Assembly: GCA_017591395.1 (NCBI GenBank)
Contig: WEDG01002096.1
Span: 1-64,000, forward strand
Length of the DNA stretch: 64,000 bases
Origin: Schistocephalus solidus
Taxonomy: Eukaryota; Platyhelminthes; Cestoda; Diphyllobothriidea; Diphyllobothriidae
Direction: 5' to 3'
The position numbers and the translations under genes were made by a program. Below, piece after piece: positions 24,108-36,576 of this stretch (position 1 is the stretch's first letter; each line of letters starts with the position of its first letter). Under the pieces are notes generated by a model. It ran no database searches. It saw only the letters and a program-made list of their open reading frames with translations, and was not told the DNA's origin.

Positions 24108-25545
24108 TAGTGAAACGACGGCCGCTGCGGCACCACAGGAGGTCATCAGAGGTGACGGTGGTCGGGGGGAGCTAAGGCGTGATAGGATGTGGCGGCCGAC
24201 GCAAGCCACCGTGGCAAAACAGGCGATGAGAGGGCGTGGCAGTAGCGACAACAGAAGTGGGACGTAGCGCACAGGCCAGGAACCGTGCAAACAGTGTTAT
24301 ATAATGGGAGCTGCGCGCATAACTCTTTAGGCTCTGAAGATAGGTAGATAAAACATTGACTCGAAACGTCAGACAAACAATATACCTCTCCCGGGGAACG
24401 CTCCTCCTTCTGATATCCCATTACCTTCCGTTTTTATTGTATATTCATGCCCACTGAATTCTTTCTTCTACCTTTTTGCCGCACTACTAATTATTTTTTT
24501 CAGTAGACAGCGACGTAACATATCGGACTGCCTGCTAGTTTATGGGCCCCTCGTGCAACTAGCGTCCGCGTGTCATTTAGAACAGGTCATAGGTTTTGAT
24601 TTCCTCGAAGATCCGGGAGTAAAAGAGTTCACGTAGCCGGTAACCGAAATTGCTTAAGAAAACCAGGTGATTCCAGGCTGGGAGATTGGCCTGCTTGCTC
24701 AATCTGGTTGTTACTCTAATTAATTCTCGTTTTTGCGTACTGTACGGGCAGTAGCCTATTCCGTGGCATTTTGCATTTTGTCCCGGTGCGCCATACAGAG
24801 GAAGAAGTGGGCTAACTTACTAGGAGGAAACCCAGTTAAGGTCAGCCGTGTGCATCTATTGAGTGTGCTTTTTCGGTTTCCAGCCACACCGTGCCCACGC
24901 AGTCTGAGAAGACCTCAGATTCAGTTGCATGCCAATTCGATCAAAAGGGCGGAATCTGCTAAACAACCAGCTTCTGGTCGCTTGACATTGCAGTTTTGGT
25001 GGCTCCTTGGTTTAGGGCCTGCGGTATGGAGTGGCAGATCGGAATCCTATGCCAGCCAGCTCGGACCAATGAAAGTACCTATCCAACTGGTTATCGAATA
25101 GCAAAATCAATCTCCAGAACTGTAATTTGGGCTCCATATTGTTAGCCTCTTTCTACATTATTTATACTCGTCTCCTCTGTGGGCCCCGGTCGAAGCTCCA
25201 GGTGGCATCTTCTGTTTGAGGGTCTGTTGTGGAGTAGGGCTCAGCTGGGTGTTTACCGAAAAATCTTCAAATTAGAGCGAAAATATCCCGATAAAATTCC
25301 CAAGAAGATGGTATTTGGGACATGGCCGCTTTTGTAAATTTGTTTTGGCCCTCCGTAACTTCTGGATTGAAATGGAGAAGCTTATACTCTGGATTCAATC
25401 TCCTGTTATGTGGAAGTGTATTTTTACTTTCGTTTTGGCCGTGTTACATGCGCAAATACTCTGTTTGGATTGCAGTAAGGGGATCAACGTTTACTTTTCA
25501 TTGGGTAGGACTTTGACTGATGTTACATACCCATGTTGTTCTCGG

Positions 25546-25688
25546 TCTAGTGAAGGAGAAGGCGAGAGTGCGGTAGATGCAACGTACGTCTGCTACCACT
25601 ATGGACAAAATCACGCGCATGGCATCGTCCCTGCGCCAACACGCTGTGGGACACACGGTAGACTTCATCACAATCGACATTCACACTA
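25546..25688 (+). repeat. Family A SINE, 5'-truncated (copy 2)
   Basis: Paralogue of the copy at 18945-19085 with the same words (GAGAGTGCGGTAGATGCAAC) and minor changes. Confidence 0.75.
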
Positions 25689-25954
25689 TCGTCGTCTGCT
25701 GAAGAAAATATCCTGATTAATGAGATAATGGCCTGGGGACAGAACCTCAAGTTCCGCGCAAGCAGTTGTTTTGCGTACTGAGCGAAACCCTTCACGGTGG
25801 CTCCGTGTAGCCTCCAAAAAGTGAACAACATACGATTCTCGGTGTTTAGCTAATACGGATGTTCGAAGCATACTTTAAAATTTTCTTCTATAGATTAAAC
25901 AAATAACTGACTGCTGGCGTGACGGGTGGGTAATTCTGCTCGAGTTGGTAGATT

Positions 25955-26262
25955 AATATTGCCGACAAAGACAGGGAGATGAATGACCATTTTCTGGCTT
26001 GTTAGCCATCGTCAATCAGTCATACCCAACCCCGTTAGCGATCAGTGAGCGTTCATCAACGAAAACCGTCAATATTCTCTATCGAAACTGGCAAAACAAT
26101 GAGCCCGTGGTTCAATGGTTAGAGCCTTGGATTTCTGATCATCGCATCACGGGTTCGGGTGGTACACCACCTGGGTTAGGTAGGACTGGCTGATAACGGC
26201 TAATAAGCCAGAAATGGCCATTCCAGATCCCCTTTGTCTTTGCTGGCAATATTCATCTGCAA
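25955..26262 (+). repeat. Family T SINE fold-back pair (copy 2)
   Basis: Paralogue of 19355-19660. The tRNA-like part here reads CCCGTGGTTCAATGGTTAGA, closer to a canonical A-box than copy 1. A leader fragment follows at about 26278-26400. Confidence 0.8.
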
Positions 26263-28049
26263 TATTCATCTACTAGCCACTGTGCGGCTGTTGGCAACAC
26301 TCGAGGCGGAACGGGATGAGTTAGTTCCGTTAGCGATCGGTTAGCGTTCATCACCGGACGACCAGTCGATGGCATTTGCCAATTCGGAATCATGCGAGAA
26401 TCCGCATGAGGAACGCCAGGGAACCTCAACGGTAAGCCAACTCATTCACAGGTGCATTCTTCTGCTTTAATAAGTCGCCTAAAGACGTGTCCGAAAAATT
26501 TAGCTATTATCTCCTGTTGCAGAAAAATTCCGAAAAATCCGGAGAAATCCTGTCTCCAAGGACCTTACTCCTTCTTCCTCGAGTAACTTCTGACGAGCTC
26601 GCTATAGGAAAAATGAAGAAGGTATGCAGGGCGAACGCCTGTCTTGTAAACAATTCTGCCCTCTGTGAATATTTGAAATCAATGACTACAACAGTATCCA
26701 TCATGTAGACCACAACTGAACTATCAAGTATGCCAACACTGGTAACGGCGGACGACGCATTGTGTATGCGGTAGATGTTTACTATATGACGTTCAGGTCG
26801 TAGAACGGCGCTGTTCGACACTTCGTATCAACCACAATGTCAACAGAACCACCGTAATCCCGAGCACAAAACAATATTCAAAACCACTCGATATGTAGAC
26901 AACCAGCAGATCGTGTCTCTTCGCTTATCTACGCGGCTTCCGGTACTGATGTCGACTTTTAATCGATTGAAGCGTGTGGTGTGGCGACCGAAAAAGTCCG
27001 GGAGGACGTACACTACCCTTTCTCTCCGTATATTACTTACACCACTGCTACGTCCATTGCAAATCCACTTGCCTCATTTGTTCGGCTTCCGTCCAGGTTA
27101 GCATCATACACCCAGACGACCGCCTGACAAATAACAATGGTACTAACTTGCACGAGTACTTGAGAAGTTATCGTCATCAGGAGACTCGGCCAATGCCCGG
27201 CAGGTTAGCCTTACCTGAACACATTTTCCGCAAATTCTGATATGAAGTTGAGTTATTCGTTCATAGGTCCAGCAGGGAAAACCACCCCTAAACATCACCC
27301 ATCAACAGTTACCGATAAAGCCTGTCATCAGTATTTGAGAACGGTGCATTGTATCTGTTGGTTGTTTGCATGTGACATGCATCAGACGGTGGCTTTTCTG
27401 AGCCAAATTTTCTCTCTGGTCAACCTAACCCGTACTTGTTCGTCGGCCTTGAAGTAAGAAGGCTGAACGAGGTCGTTGCAACTTGGATGCAGCGTTGGGC
27501 TTCTTCGCCAGACAACCAGAGCTCTTTTATCATATCACACCGGCCTAACAGACTCACAACGAATTGGGTAACCCCGTCATATTGAAGCCCGAGAGCTGAG
27601 CAGCAGTAGCCCCTTGACGTGGCACTGACCTATATGGCCTTATGGACTCCCTCGTTGAAGCCTAATTCGTGTGGCATTGGGGAGAAATGCTTATCCCGAA
27701 AAATTTCTCCTGTTCCGTCTACATATTTTATTACTGTTTACTCTCGGCTCATCGATTAAACGGATCACGCATGAATAATCGATTATCTGTAAACACTCAA
27801 TCGATTCTGATGAGATAACACGCGTTAAATTTTGCATTAGCGTTTGTCAGCTTATTGATTTTCACACTTATCAATTTTCAGCGAGCGCTATAGACAAACC
27901 TACATATAAACTAGTATTCGACAAGCACCGTCTTAACATGAGATGCCATCTGTGCTATTTGCTTAAAAGCCCATTAACAATTACTTCCGGAGGAGAAGGA
28001 GTGGAGATCAGGAAGCAACTTTGCTGTACTCCGGAGGGTTGGACGTTCG

Positions 28050-28060
28050 TACTACTACTA
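28050..28060 (+). repeat. Short (CTA)n allele-like site (copy 2)
   Basis: TACTACTACTA only, at the position where copy 1 has 167 bp of the same repeat. Confidence 0.95.
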
Positions 28061-28873
28061 GCGATAACAAGCAGCTTAATTTTAGAAGCACCCAACCCTT
28101 AGTCTCTGGCTGGTAGATCGTGTTGCTGCTTCGCTGGCACATGCTGCATATGAAACCAACAAACATCCCTTGCCCTAGTCGATGGCACACTTGGTAGGCT
28201 GCCCGTTTTACGACGCGCCGTAGTCAGTACCAAAGAATTGACACCACTTATGCGAGCGCACGCGTGCGTTGACCCGAGGGCTCTCAGTTTGGTCACAAAG
28301 TTCACTGTCCCGGGACGAAAACGCGGCTTGCAGTGAGGTCAGTGCGAGGAACTGGACGTCGAACACACTCGAGCAGCGCAGTTCGGTCAGTCGCTCGGTG
28401 GGTACTGTTTAGACTAGGCACTGTCATTGGCCGTGGAGCGTTTATTTGTGCCCATTTGTTCGTAACACTCTTTGCTTGCTCGAACTCTATTTCACAAATG
28501 CGTCCTCACTATTACTCGCCTCATGGTGGAGCAAGCTATCCCTATGAGCAACTTCGACCTGCATGTTGTAGAAACTGTAGCTGATTCAGTTGGAGTGAGG
28601 CACGCGATACTCTTTTTGCGACCGGGCCGTCTGCTGATGGATTTCTGGTTGACGAGACGGGCTAGATGTTGGCCTATGAGTTAGGAACGGTTATTACGGT
28701 TTCCTTTTTCCCCTGATTAAGCGACTAGCTGTGAGGGCGCTAGGTTGAAACTACAAAATAGACGAGTCAGCACTTCTGCGACTCTCCGTGGCAACATTTT
28801 GGAAAAGGAAGAAGAAGAATAGATGTTCACTGGCCGGGATCTGTTTATGCCCTGACGTCTAAAATAAGGATTT

Positions 28874-29116
28874 CGACCACCCACCTTCAGAGCAGTTATC
28901 TATATCACCTCCATCTTCATGCAGTAGGACAATACGTGGTTATTCAGATGATTCCATCTCTTGTCTGGGAGTTTCCCAGTCTTGCTTTTACTTAGACCGT
29001 ACGGCACTGGAACTTGGTACAGCGACCACCCACCTTCAGAGCAGTTATCTATATCACCTCCATCTTCATGCAGTAGGACAATACGTGGTTATTCAGATGA
29101 TTCCATCTCTTGTCTG
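28874..29116 (+). repeat. 94-bp direct repeat with spacer (copy 2)
   Basis: Same arrangement as 22428-22670 with the same 149-bp offset, so it predates the 6.4-kb duplication. The spacer reads GGGAGTTTCCCAG here, as at 31745, against GGGAATTTCCCAG in copy 1. Confidence 0.9.
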
Positions 29117-29396
29117 CTTCTTTATTCAAAAGACCAGGTAGCGCACAGGCAAGGTAAGGTGGCGGTTTTCAGATGCGTGCCTAACGGCCGATCGTCACAT
29201 CAACTTCACAACCTCGTTGGCATCAGGGGTAGAGATCCATCCTATTTACACGAGATGGGCTGCAATCTGCACATCAAGTCTTACTTCCAAACGACTAACT
29301 TGGGTTGAAGCATTAAAGTTCCTTTACTTTCACTTCAGTTTTATTAAGGGAGAGGTGGGCGAATGCCATCGAACTCCCTATCGTTTATACTTACGT

Positions 29397-29814
29397 CAAA
29401 AATGAGAACCACCAGTACACAAAGAACGTTCGAAAGATTTGCCATAGGAGTGCGTGCCTCATATGGCTTTGTCGACATGGTTTCCCTTTCTGTAATTGCA
29501 TGGAAGTTTGTGCACAACGGGTAACTTCTCTCGGGTTTGAGATTGGAACATTTGGACGAATCACCTGCCGGCGGAACTTCGAGTCAGGTCTATGGGCGAC
29601 AACCATTCTAAGTGATGCGAGGGATCGTGCCACGGTCTCGGAGATGCCTTTCGAATGCTGAATGCGCAGTTTTTAACTGGGCGCTTTGGCATCTTCAGCC
29701 CGGCATCCTTGGGCACTTGCAATACAGGAGACCTTGAGTTGGATTCCAGGGAATTGAAGTTACGGGTATGGTTAGGATTAGTGGGAAGGTCGTGCCCCCT
29801 AGCACAGGGGTTAG
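29397..29814. other. No gene recognised
   Basis: Unique sequence right of the duplication. An 80-aa minus frame (29633-29391) has no recognisable motif. Confidence 0.4.
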
Positions 29815-30095
29815 ATCAGGGCACGGCAGGCGTTATTCGGGTTGCGCTCCGCTAACAAATGCCGAATATGGCGGGGGGGCGTGATGGCACGGGTAGGTGC
29901 AGATTCACATCGCCCCAGTCACCTGTGCCCGGTGTTCTGGACTCTGTCTTGACACCGGGCACAGATGGGTGAGGTAAGAGCGAGATTGTGGTAGCTGCAG
30001 CGCAAGTTTGCTATCCCTTTAAACTTATCAGCGTGAAACTCACCACGGAGCACACGGCGGACCTCGTCGGACTATGACGGTTGAACTGTCGGGAG
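29815..30095 (+). repeat. Family A SINE, missing the first 50-60 bp
   Basis: GGCAGGCGTTATTCGGGTTG, CGCTAACAAATGCCGAATAT, CTGTCTTGACACCGGGCACA, the GCAGCGCAAG word and GGACTATGACGGTTGAACTG in family order. Confidence 0.85.
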
Positions 30096-30794
30096 AGTTG
30101 GGGATTATGTAGGCTTTCTTGAATTTAACGCAAGGCTATCTGCATTACGCAGAAGGTTCCTATTCATGCCTCTGAAGAATTATCAGAGATGCTTGGGATG
30201 GTCCCGTCTGGTGAATAGCTCACCATAATAAGATTCCTTTCCAACGTTTTCGTCCGCGTACACGGTTTCACATGTGTTGCAGCGGTTTTTGAGGTTATAA
30301 CTTAGTATTTTATGTTGCAGATACTGGATAATCCAGCTGCACAGCAAATCAGTCCATCCCATACTAATAATAAATCTGATACGCTTAAATCCAGCACGAC
30401 CCGCTAAGCGATGTGGTTCAAAAGGACGGATAAGTGCAGAGATAACTCAGTTCACGTGGGAGTCTTTTGGAGCGACTGGGGGACAGACCATCAAGCTGCA
30501 ACTGCTACCTTTTAATGTTGGAAATGTATTCACCGATGGGGTAACGGGACATGTCCTTCGCGTTGTGTCTTTGGTCTCAATGTAGAGCCATCGCAGATGG
30601 TCACATAGCGGCCAGAAATGTACGCTAAAAGGAGTTCCGGAAAAATGAGACGCACTTCCTAAACCAGTTGATATGCACTATGTTAACCTGCAGGAAAACG
30701 GGTCCCAAATCATAGCGCTGGACATAATAAAGCTCAATAGGCAAAGAACGCGTGTTCAAGACTGAGGAGGAGCAAAACCCTGTGTTTTATTAAG
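30096..30794. other. No gene recognised
   Basis: Anonymous sequence between two SINE copies. Confidence 0.45.
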
Positions 30795-30965
30795 CCTAGC
30801 TGACGATTGCTAATTAACACTTAAAATGGCCTTCCCAGGCTTCCCTGTCTTTGTTAGAACTCCTTTCGGCGTATATTACTGGCAACTATGCGAGGGCCCT
30901 AAATTTAGCTCCAAGGCACAACGGAACGAGCATGTCTCGTAACCCGATCGATGAGCACACTACCA
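30795..30965 (+). repeat. Family T SINE fragments, degenerate
   Basis: CCTAGCTGACGATTGCTAAT and CCCAGGCTTCCCTGTCTTTG match the 3' body. A decayed leader follows (ACGGAACGAGCATGTCTCG, then ATCGATGAGCA). Confidence 0.5.
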
Positions 30966-31423
30966 ACATAAATTCTTCAGCCTTTTCAAGCAGTCAGTTT
31001 GCTGACTCAGCTTACTTTTGCGTATACTGCTCGCAGTCTGTCTGCTGACGTCTGGTAGTATTTGTTTTAATTTTATTGGATAATTCACCCCTTAGTTCCT
31101 CCTAAAGGCGCTAATCAGTTCCGTTAAGCAATGATTAACGACCTGCCTGCCTGTTTTGTGCGCGTAGGCTTGCCATTTGGCAGGCCTCGTGGAGCTCTTC
31201 AGCTGTTTGCCGAGTCAGGAAGGTTTCCCACTTTGGACTAATCACTACGCGGAGGATTTTAATCAGTGCGTCGAGGTGGTGGTAGGCGGGGCATTATCGA
31301 TCATCCGATTGGCCCGAAATCGGTGGCGGCGCCACCGCCACACAGCTGCGCGAGGGTACACGCATGTTTGCGCTCTTCCAATCGCTCGTTCACTGACACG
31401 AGTGTACTCCTTGTCGGCGTGTA

Positions 31424-31425
<2 letters not shown>

Positions 31426-31500
<75 letters not shown>
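31426..31500 (+). repeat. (CT)n microsatellite, 75 bp
   Basis: Pure CT dinucleotides, giving artefact Leu-Ser and Arg-Glu frames. The flanking sequence is GC-rich without recognised genes. Confidence 0.97.
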
Positions 31501-31502
<2 letters not shown>

Positions 31503-31742
31503 CGTTCCTTCCGTCGACACCCTGTGTCGGTGCGCCGTGTGCGACCCAGACGTAGCCACTATCCCCCACTCCCTAGCCAAGCGGGGGCGGAGGGCGGGAT
31601 GGCACCCGTGGGATCACTTCCTCCCATTCCTTTGACCGTCTCTAAACCCCTGCGGACGCTGTTGATGATTGCAATCGGTGCTGCGTGCGATGCCACTGCG
31701 TTAGACACCGACACCCAAATGCACACATTCACTCAAAAGTCA

Positions 31743-31802
31743 CTGGGAGTTTCCCAGTCTTGCTTTTACTTAGACCGTACGGCACTGGAACTTGGTACAG
31801 CG
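31743..31802 (+). repeat. 60-bp segment shared with the duplicated region
   Basis: Runs from CTGGGAGTTTCCCAG to the GGTACAGCG end and matches the copy 2 spacer (28965-29024), without the 94-bp flanks. Confidence 0.9.
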
Positions 31803-32304
31803 CTGTTGAATGCATCATTGCGTGAGTAGTCATCATAAACCTATGGGAACAAGAACATTTACTTTATGGGCCAAAGCAGAAGTAACAAATGGCATAAACA
31901 TCTTTCGATCTAATTAAGTCATGAATTATAACTCTGAACTGGTGGAACGGAGATGGATAACGCTTCATTTAGTGACTGACGCACACTTCTGGCATTGGTA
32001 GAACGACCCAGTAATTCTTAGTGTTTTTTTGCGTTTTAATGATAAGCATATCGTCACGAAGTTGGACTGCCTTCCTCCGAAAAAAGTGATTGTTGTTTGG
32101 AGCTAAAAGTGATAAAACTGCCGTTTGTAAAACGACTTTAAATATACGTGAGTCGTTAAATGCTACCGTAGGTGTGCATAAAACATGCAAACGAGGACTT
32201 TCATGTCACACCAGGCTTTACGTCCAACGACTGTATCAGTCAGCGGAAATGCTCAGACAGTTCACTGGTGCGTTATTGAGAATTCGCAGCAATCCCGCCT
32301 TCGG
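31803..32304. other. No gene recognised
   Basis: AT-rich, only chance frames. Confidence 0.4.
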
Positions 32305-32455
32305 TATTTTTGACTCAGTCTTGACACCGGACCAAGGCTTGCGAGGAAAGAGAGAGTGTGGTAGATGCTACGCTAGTCCACTCTCGCCATAACTAACTCG
32401 CCCGCAAGCCACCGTTCCTGCACCCCGCGTGTGGTGGAACTTGTCGGTACCGACA
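32305..32455 (+). repeat. Family A SINE, 5'-truncated, degenerate
   Basis: GACTCAGTCTTGACACCGGA, GAGTGTGGTAGATGCTACGC, CACCGTTCCTGCACC and GGTGGAACTTGTCGG follow the family order. Confidence 0.7.
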
Positions 32456-32789
32456 GCCAAACGGTTGGGAGCGGAAATAAACAGTGATTATGACTTTCTT
32501 GGGCATTTAGATATACAGATATCAACATGGGAAAGAGGTTTTTCGGGCAAGTCGAGTTGTACGCGCAAATTTCGAGCTGATGACACCAAACCGTCGTCAG
32601 ACGAATTGAAGACAAATGTGAGGGAGTTAAAAGGTAACATTAGGCCGTTAAGCACGATAGGGCAGACCGACCAGTGGCATGAGGGAGGGAGGGATATATA
32701 TTCCGATTCATATTTTGCTAAGGATTATTTATTTATACGGCCCCTAAACAGGACACGGAAAAAGGAAAATCCCGTTCAGGTAGTACACA

Positions 32790-33395
32790 TGACCTTGTGC
32801 ATAACTCCAGGAAGAATACATATTTCCATTTGCTAAACCGAACATTAGCCCTATCGTAAACCTTCACCTTAGCCCTAATCGTAACCCTATCCTCAATCCT
32901 AACCTTATAGTTTTCCTGAACACTGACCTCTGCACTAAACTTAAGCATAGGCTTAATATCCTTTGAATTTGATGCAAAGGGCAGTGGTTCCTGTTCACAT
33001 TTTTTTTAGCAAACAAGCATTATAAAGGATCGGATAAAAATGCCTGAAAAACACCAGTTTGGCGGTTGAGTAGCAGATATCAGGATTGGTTTTTAAACAT
33101 AATATACTCTTTGTTAACTTCTGCTTCAAAGCGATTCCCCATAAAGATCCGAGGAAAGAGTAGGCCGTATATACCATCATCATATCGGTAGACTGTTTAG
33201 TTTAGAAGAGGTTCCGGCGATATAGCAAAGGGGGAAATAACGTGACCCAAAATTACCTGAATTATTTGTGATTTTTAAGACTATCAATTGCTGGACGAAT
33301 TGTGTGGTAGGAGGAAGTGCTGATAGTCTCATCCTCTCCCGCCCACACTCGGCTAAGAATGCAAACTTCTTTTAAGTACGTGGCTCCACGGTCAA
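32790..33395 (+). repeat. Repeat C, copy 1, with telomere-like words
   Basis: Shares ordered blocks with 33925-34457: GTACACATGA, CCTAATCGTAACCCTA-type words, GAGTAGCAGATATC, GATTTTTAAGACTATC, CATCCTCTCCCGCC, AAGAATGCAAACTTCTTTTA and GTGGCTCCAC. Degenerate CCCTAA/CCTAAC words fill about 32848-32905. Unknown family. Confidence 0.75.
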
Positions 33396-33924
33396 TAAAG
33401 CATCAGGCGTCTGTAGGCGAACCTTTCGAATGTTGCAGACGTATTACAGACTTCATGGAGAAGCTTAGGCAAGAACGTAGTGAAACGATATGCAATAAAT
33501 CCACATCCAACCAGCATAAAAATGGTCCTAAACGATGTTTTCGGATTGCAGGACGGAACTGAACCCTGGACCAAAATAACAGACTAGCTGATGTCCCCGG
33601 AGAAGCCAGCTATGATCATTGCAGTCTCCTCCATCTTCATCACTAAGACTTCCTGAGCCCAAATCTAATTCAGTGAATATTAGAGGTCTGCTGGAACAAA
33701 CAGAGACCCACAACACCTTATTTGCATGCACAGTGGGTGATGCTAGGCACTGTCCAAAATATTCCGAGCCAGAGCTTTGCATAAGGTCTGATGCTGCGTT
33801 AACAGAACTTGCTGGTAAGGTAAGTCCTTATGTCGGACATTCTGGGTGCAAATGCTGGTGCACATCAGCTCGATGTTTGGGTTATACATTTACCGGATGA
33901 GACCTAGGCAATCTCTTGTCAGTA
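33396..33924. other. Spacer between repeat C copies; no gene recognised
   Basis: Frames at 33317-33562 and 33619-33900 have no recognisable motif. Confidence 0.4.
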
Positions 33925-34457
33925 CAAGCTTCTGTTGTACACATGAAGGAAAAAGGCCCCTAATCTTAACCCCAAGCCTAAACCTAACCTTGACCTCTAA
34001 ACTTATCGTAACCCTAAGCTTAATTTCCTTGGCTAGGCTATCTGTAGTGCTGATGGTCTCGGTTCTCATGTCCAAGGGTTATTTAAGATAGAAGAAAAAA
34101 TTGCATTAATTCACGCAACACCAGATTAACGATTGAGTAGCAGAAATCGGGAGTGAAAGTTTAAAATAATATGCTATTTAGCTACTTCTGCTTAAAAGCG
34201 ATACGCCATGAAGAGGTCAGCAAAGAATAGGCGGCAGATACCACCAACAGATCGAACAACGATATTTACCTTACAAGATTTTCGAGTGATACAGCAATGG
34301 GGAAATGGAATAACCTAAAATTCCCCGTAATATTTGTAGTTTTTAAGACTATATCCTGCTGGAAGAACTCGGTGGTATGAGGAAACGATAGCCCTGATAT
34401 CCTCTCCCGCCTGCACTAGGATAAGAATGCAAACTTCTTTTAAGTAAGTGGCTCCAC
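33925..34457 (+). repeat. Repeat C, copy 2
   Basis: Same block order as copy 1, diverged by many substitutions and indels. CCCTAA-like words at about 33957-34018. It ends at GTGGCTCCAC, immediately followed by a family A SINE. Confidence 0.75.
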
Positions 34458-34823
34458 CTGCCCCCTAAACGGGCCACGTGGTAGCTGCGTTGGACCAACA
34501 TGGGGGCCACATCAGGCCAAGGCATGTGTTATTCGGGTTGCGCTTCGCTAACAAATGCCGAACATGGGAGGTGTGGTGGCACGCCTAGGGGTGGCTAGGG
34601 CTTAGGGGACCCAGCCGCGCCAGCTGCCTGCGTCCTCTCCCGCCTCCGGTCTTCTTGACTCTGTCTTGACACCGGGCTCAGGTGGTGGAGGAGGAGAGAG
34701 TGCGGTAGATGCAGCGCAAGGCTACTATCACTTAAAACTAATTCACGCGCAAGTCACCGTCCCTGCTCCACCCTTCCATGGAGCATACGGTGGACATCGT
34801 CGGACTACGACGGTTGAACTAAC
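34458..34823 (+). repeat. Family A SINE, best full-length copy
   Basis: Begins TGCCCCCTAAACGGGCCACG and ends ACTACGACGGTTGAACT. It contains every family block in order, so it serves as reference: A-box-like TGGTAGCTGCG, GGTTGCGCTTCGCTAACAAA, GGTGGCACGCCTAGGGG, CAGCCGCGCCAGCTGCCTGC, CTTGACACCGGGCTCAGG, GCGGTAGATGCAGCGCAAG, ACTATCACTTAAAACTAA and GGAGCATACGGTGGACATCG. Confidence 0.88.
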
Positions 34824-35923
34824 TAAGTGTGTCCTGCAGACCGCATGGCGAGGGAGTCCTTACTGTCCGACTGCCAATCCTCCAGCCACTCGAAAATACT
34901 CCCAAGAAAACGCCATCCCTTGGCAACCTTCAAAGCCATAATTCTCAGCACATCAGGATTGATTTCCCAGATGTATTATAATTAGAAACGCACTGTTATT
35001 CTTCACTTTTAATATTTTACCATGCGTTCAAGTGTACATTATCCCACTGTCTCTATTCACCTGTTTTATTTTGTGGAATTTTAGGAGCACTTAGCATTAC
35101 TTCCGTAAGACAAGAATGTTTCGCATACCCACAAACACAGGGATTGCGTTTTCGGAGATTGATAGAATTCGTTCCGCCTCCAGTCTGAGGGAATTTCGTT
35201 GGAGTAGGAGTAGGCCATGCTCAGTGTGTACTAGCTGTTACTGATTGAGTTTTATACAATACCACATTTTTCTAAACTAGTAACAGGAAGTGGAAGTCGC
35301 CTCTGAGGATTGGTTGGGTTTTGCTTGTTTTGTCGCACTTTGACGAGCTAATGCCGCTTAGCGCTTCTTGGTCTAGGGCAAATTTTTGGACGTGCCAGCG
35401 TACCGATTGATGTACTCGAGCACCAAACTTTGCCTCATCTCGAGGTGATCTCCCCGACCGGAAAATTATCGTCCGATTTACTAAGAGCACAACATCGTAC
35501 CCGTCCTTCCCTCCGGAAAAAAGTCAGTTCAGATAGAACCGGAATATCCGGTTTTACTCCTAGCTGAAACATGTTCCCACTGACGGAATCCGCGCAAGCC
35601 AAGGGGATTAGGATTCCAGACACGACACTAAACGTATAAACTTGACCTGACCGAGTGTCCTGATTGGGTATGGGTGCGCAAGTCAGCCGAGGACGAAAAC
35701 GAAGTTGTCAGGTTGATCGTCCTAGTGTTGTCGCGTTCTACCCAACGTTATTGATTTAATTCGATCTGAGGTTTGCTTGATGTCGGAGCTGCCGGAGACA
35801 AAGTGGACGAACCGGTCGCTGAATTGCGTTGCCACCAAAATCCAGCCACGGGAAGGCAGTGACCGTGGTCTGCTCGAGTCACAGCACTCCGATCCGAAAC
35901 GGACATCCCACTGACTGCGTAGG
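34824..35923. other. No gene recognised
   Basis: Anonymous sequence. Minus frames at 35272-35623 show no motif. Confidence 0.4.
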
Positions 35924-35965
35924 AGGAGGAGGAGGAGAGGAGGAGGAGGAGGAGGAGGAGGAGGA
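35924..35965 (+). repeat. (GGA)n microsatellite
   Basis: GGA/GGAGA units producing poly-Pro, poly-Leu and poly-Ser artefact frames. Confidence 0.9.
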
Positions 35966-36284
35966 GTTGTGTTTATGAGGTTGCCCGGGGTGTGGCCGCT
36001 GGAAAGAACCCAACTTCGAGGAGCCACAGGTGAGAGTTGGGTACCAGTTAGAGGCGGCCACAGGAGCATTCACCACCTGTACGAGACAAATGGAGCGACC
36101 AAATGCAAGCTGTGTGATGCTGCCCCTAAATAGTACCCCTACACCCCGGTAGTAGTATAGTATGTAGATGACCGCATTATTGTTCAAATAAACAGATAGG
36201 GTTCAAAAGCAGTAAATAGCGTGCGAAAAAAACTTATGTGCATTTAAGAAAATTTCCATGTGAATGGAGTGCATAAGAAGTAGA

Positions 36285-36575
36285 AAGGCATTACCGACAA
36301 AGACAAGAGAGACCGGAGTGCCCATGACTAGCTTATTAGCCATCGTCAGTCAGGCATACCCAACCCCAGGTGTTGCGACAGCTGAGACTCGAATCTGCGA
36401 CATATTGCTTAGCCGTCTAACGCTCTATCTACAACGCCACGGGCTCTTTGTCTGCAGATTTTGATCGGGCATATTAACAATGGCGTATGGGCACTCATCG
36501 ATTGGTTACAGGACTCCCTCGTCCCGTTGTGCCTTGGGGCTCACTCTCGAGGCCCAACTGCACCACGTCTAGCAA
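36285..36575 (-). repeat. Family T SINE with leader
   Basis: Minus strand: leader GGACGAGGGAGTCCTGTAAC and tRNA-like CCCGTGGCGTTGTAGATAGA, then a B-box-like GATTCGAGTCTCAGC. The body contains CTAATAAGCTAGTCATGGGC and ends in CTCTCTTGTCTTTG. Confidence 0.8.
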
Positions 36576-36576
36576 C

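Larger units (their letters stand above)
22961..29396 (+). repeat. Tandem duplication, copy 2 (6.4 kb unit)
   Basis: Same order and orientation as 16576-22950. It carries a 218-bp block (23882-24099) absent from copy 1 and lacks 156 bp of (CTA)n. Allowing for these two, the lengths agree to about one base (6,436 - 218 + 156 = 6,374 against 6,375). No gene recognised. Confidence 0.95.
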
